Of a stretch of 33,377 bases of DNA, positions 31,553 through 33,377 are shown in pieces. The notes beneath the pieces were generated by a model that saw only the letters and a list, made by a program, of their open reading frames with translations, did not search any database and was not told where the DNA came from. This DNA is from Actinomycetes bacterium (GTDB lineage Bacteria > Actinomycetota > Acidimicrobiia > Acidimicrobiales > Acidimicrobiaceae). The position numbers and the translations under genes were made by a program. The stretch is from NCBI GenBank assembly GCA_021810525.1, contig JAJZIP010000010.1:3060-36436 (forward strand), in the 5' to 3' direction. Each line of letters starts with the position of its first letter. The stretch's first letter is position 1.

Positions 31553-32263
31553 ATGGCACGATGGGCAATGGTAATTGACCTTACCCGATGCACCGGGTGT
31601 ACAGGCTGCGAAATGGCCTGTAAGGCTGAGAACGCAACTCCGCCTGGCGTTACCTGGTGTAGAGTTGAGTTTTTAGAAATGGGTAGCTACCCAGATTCAA
31701 ACCGTCTTTCGATTCCACTTTCCTGCATGCAATGTGAGAAACCTGAATGTGAGCGAGTATGTCCAACAGGGGCGACACATCAACGCAAAGATGGCATTGT
31801 AGAAGTAGATGCAAACAAATGCATAGGATGCGGATCCTGTATCATCGCTTGCCCATATGGAGCACGGTACCTGCTTGAGGAAAAGCGCACTTACTTTCCA
31901 GGCTATACCACCCCGTTCGAAGAACAAGGGTACAAAAGATTTCAGGTGGGAACCGTCTCCAAATGTGACTTCTGCGCGCACCGGATCGACGAAGGACTGA
32001 GCAAGGGGCTTGTTCCGGGAGTCGACCGCGAGGCAACACCAGCGTGTGTCATTAATTGCTGGGCCAAGGCACGCATATTTGGTGATCTCAATGACCCTAA
32101 CTCAGAGGTCAGTCGTCTAGTCCAAACAGGTCAGGCTGTGCAACTAAAGTCTGAAGCGAGCTTGGATCCACGCGTCTTTTACTTAGCACCTGGTAGAACG
32201 GCCGTCCGAAATGGTCTGCGCATGAACAGCCCGAAGCCAGCTGAACTGGAAGGGGTGGAGTAG
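31553..32263 (+). CDS. Four-cluster ferredoxin subunit of a DMSO reductase-type oxidoreductase (DmsB/TtrB/PsrB-like)
   Basis: The protein has 236 residues from ATG 31553, chosen because GGGGGAA sits just upstream; the frame is open 48 bases earlier. Sixteen cysteines in four groups bind four [4Fe-4S] clusters: Cys13/16/19/23, Cys58/61/66/70, Cys90/93/96/100 and Cys138/141/165/169. CEKPECERVCPTGAT and CIGCGSCIIACPYGARY are the family motifs. The subunit relays electrons between a molybdopterin catalytic subunit and the membrane anchor encoded next. No Tat signal is visible, as expected for a subunit carried by its partner or held inside the cell. Confidence 0.92.
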   Translation: MARWAMVIDLTRCTGCTGCEMACKAENATPPGVTWCRVEFLEMGSYPDSNRLSIPLSCMQCEKPECERVCPTGATHQRKDGIVEVDANKCIGCGSCIIACPYGARYLLEEKRTYFPGYTTPFEEQGYKRFQVGTVSKCDFCAHRIDEGLSKGLVPGVDREATPACVINCWAKARIFGDLNDPNSEVSRLVQTGQAVQLKSEASLDPRVFYLAPGRTAVRNGLRMNSPKPAELEGVE

Positions 32264-32267
32264 GTTG

Positions 32268-33179
32268 ATGTCTGGAACTAGAAGTATCGTCCCAGTAAGA
32301 CAAGAGATGTGGGGATGGAAGATCGCTGCGTATCTTTTCGGAGCTGGAATGGGTGCCGGAGCATATGCAGCCAGCTGTACTGAAAAGTTGGTCAGCAGCC
32401 TTGCTGGCTCGACTATTGCAGAACAAGGCATGTGGCTCGGTGCTATCGTCGCCGTTGTCTCGCCAAGCTTTTTGATTTGGGAACTAGGAAAGCCAAAACG
32501 ATTTCTTTATGTGTTTAGAAGGCCGCAACGATCATGGCTCTCCAGGGGTGCCATCATCCTTGTGACATTCGGCGTCTTCGCAGCAGTCACCTTACTTCTT
32601 GGGGCTCCTAAACCTTTAGTTGAAACTAGCCTTTTAGTTGCCCTGATAGTCGCTACTTACACTGGAATCCTACTGGGCACAATGTTAGCCAGACCGGTAT
32701 GGAATAACTCCGTCCTACCGGGAATATTCTTGGTGTCCGGTCTCTCTACTGGCATTGCACTTCTGGATTTGTGGAGACTATTGTTGGCTCCGATCACTGG
32801 GAATTCGGTCATCGTGACCAGGGCCACCGACAAACTGTTATCAACACATGTGGCTCTACTCTTAATTGAATTAGTCCTTGTTTATTTTCTGCTTTATATT
32901 GCCCACAGCCGAGCACCTAAAGCCGTTGACATGATTGTTAAAGGTACTCTTTCGACCGGTTTTTGGTCAGTCGTTATTGGAATCGGACTTGTGATTCCAA
33001 TGGCACTTTTGGCTATTGCCAGTTCGACATCTGGGACCCTGGACAGTGTCTTAACAGAAATTAGCGATGCCGGAGTTATTTTAGGTGGCTATTGGCTTCG
33101 TCGGGTAGTCCTCTATGCCGGAGCCCGTGGCTCAGTACAGATGGGGTTAGTTCCTTTTGTGAATCGTCCAGGAATCTAA
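32268..33179 (+). CDS. NrfD/PsrC/TtrC-type membrane anchor (quinone-interacting subunit)
   Basis: The protein has 303 residues from ATG 32268, four bases after the ferredoxin stop (a TTG one codon earlier is also possible). It has about eight hydrophobic helices, the first being IAAYLFGAGMGAGAYAASC. LIWELGKPKRFLYVFRRPQR is the NrfD family hallmark, with the loop that touches the iron-sulfur subunit. The gene order iron-sulfur subunit, NrfD subunit, then another gene with its own ribosome binding site is like ttrBCA of tetrathionate reductase, though the substrate cannot be inferred from these two subunits. Confidence 0.88.
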   Translation: MSGTRSIVPVRQEMWGWKIAAYLFGAGMGAGAYAASCTEKLVSSLAGSTIAEQGMWLGAIVAVVSPSFLIWELGKPKRFLYVFRRPQRSWLSRGAIILVTFGVFAAVTLLLGAPKPLVETSLLVALIVATYTGILLGTMLARPVWNNSVLPGIFLVSGLSTGIALLDLWRLLLAPITGNSVIVTRATDKLLSTHVALLLIELVLVYFLLYIAHSRAPKAVDMIVKGTLSTGFWSVVIGIGLVIPMALLAIASSTSGTLDSVLTEISDAGVILGGYWLRRVVLYAGARGSVQMGLVPFVNRPGI

Positions 33180-33297
33180 AGGGTATGAAGCTGGTGGAGA
33201 GTTATCTGAGCAAGTTGCTCAGTTGTATTGAGATAACACAAGGAAGCTCTAAAGGGCTCGTGTATTGCCTACCACGTTATGAAAACAAGGAGTCAAA

Positions 33298-33377
33298 ATG
33301 GCAATCAAGCTGAATAGAAGGGCTGAAGCGTCAATCGAACGACGACATACGCACGACGCAAATGAGATAACTGCAAA
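33298..33377 (+). CDS. Start of a further gene, possibly the molybdopterin catalytic subunit (truncated by window end)
   Basis: AAGGAG at 33287-33292 precedes ATG 33298, and the frame stays open for 26 codons to the window edge (MAIKLNRRAEASIERRHTHD and on). No domain is visible in so few residues. Its position after the ferredoxin and NrfD subunits makes a DMSO reductase-family catalytic subunit the most likely product, by context only. The residues seen contain no twin-arginine motif followed by a hydrophobic stretch. Confidence 0.5.
   Translation, partial: MAIKLNRRAEASIERRHTHDANEITA

Overview
The window looks like a catabolic island from a bacterium of moderate G+C content. The lipoproteins have Ser/Thr-rich tails after the lipobox, family III CoA-transferases and a thiolase/DUF35 pair are present, and many genes carry clear AGGAGG-type ribosome binding sites. 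Together these suggest an actinobacterium, possibly of the Acidimicrobiia; that placement is an inference and is weak. I found no rRNA, tRNA, CRISPR array or intact insertion sequence.

Layout. 1-2350 (+): the end of a family III CoA-transferase, an enoyl-CoA hydratase and a second family III CoA-transferase. 2734-6182 (+): a ring-cleavage block made of a DUF6282 amidohydrolase-like protein, a GalB-type 4-oxalomesaconate hydratase, a 4-carboxy-4-hydroxy-2-oxoadipate aldolase and a LigB-type extradiol dioxygenase. 6453-9865 (+): an MIO-type aromatic amino acid ammonia-lyase homologue, then a thiolase with its DUF35 partner. 9913-15020 (+): a polar amino acid ABC importer, an amidohydrolase and a threonine/phenylserine-type PLP aldolase. 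15030-22537 (-): in transcription order tctC-tctB-tctA, a benzaldehyde-type aldehyde dehydrogenase, a fused ETF beta-alpha protein and a GntR/FCD regulator. 22654-25713 (-): a CADD/PqqC-like heme-oxygenase-fold protein and a ThDP enzyme, with a decayed transposase piece between them. 26212-27273 (-): a second, orphan TctC. 28213-31313 (+): a NitT/TauT/SsuABC-type ABC importer. 31553 to the end (+): a four-cluster ferredoxin subunit, an NrfD-type membrane anchor and the start of another gene.

How the genes may work together (inference). Lyase, CoA-transferase, enoyl-CoA hydratase, thiolase/DUF35 (acting as a retro-aldolase), aromatic aldehyde dehydrogenase, extradiol dioxygenase, 4-oxalomesaconate hydratase and CHA aldolase are the steps needed to take a hydroxylated aromatic amino acid or hydroxycinnamate through an aromatic aldehyde and a hydroxybenzoate to pyruvate and oxaloacetate. 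The ABC and TTT transporters would supply substrates. Several enzymes carry non-standard residues at diagnostic positions, so the actual substrate may be unusual.

Regulation. Three promoter regions (in front of the heme-oxygenase-fold gene, the orphan tctC and the NitT/TauT-type binding protein) carry a related operator-like motif built on TAGTCGACA directly at or after the -10 box. This points to a local regulon; the GntR/FCD protein encoded here is the only regulator visible in the window.
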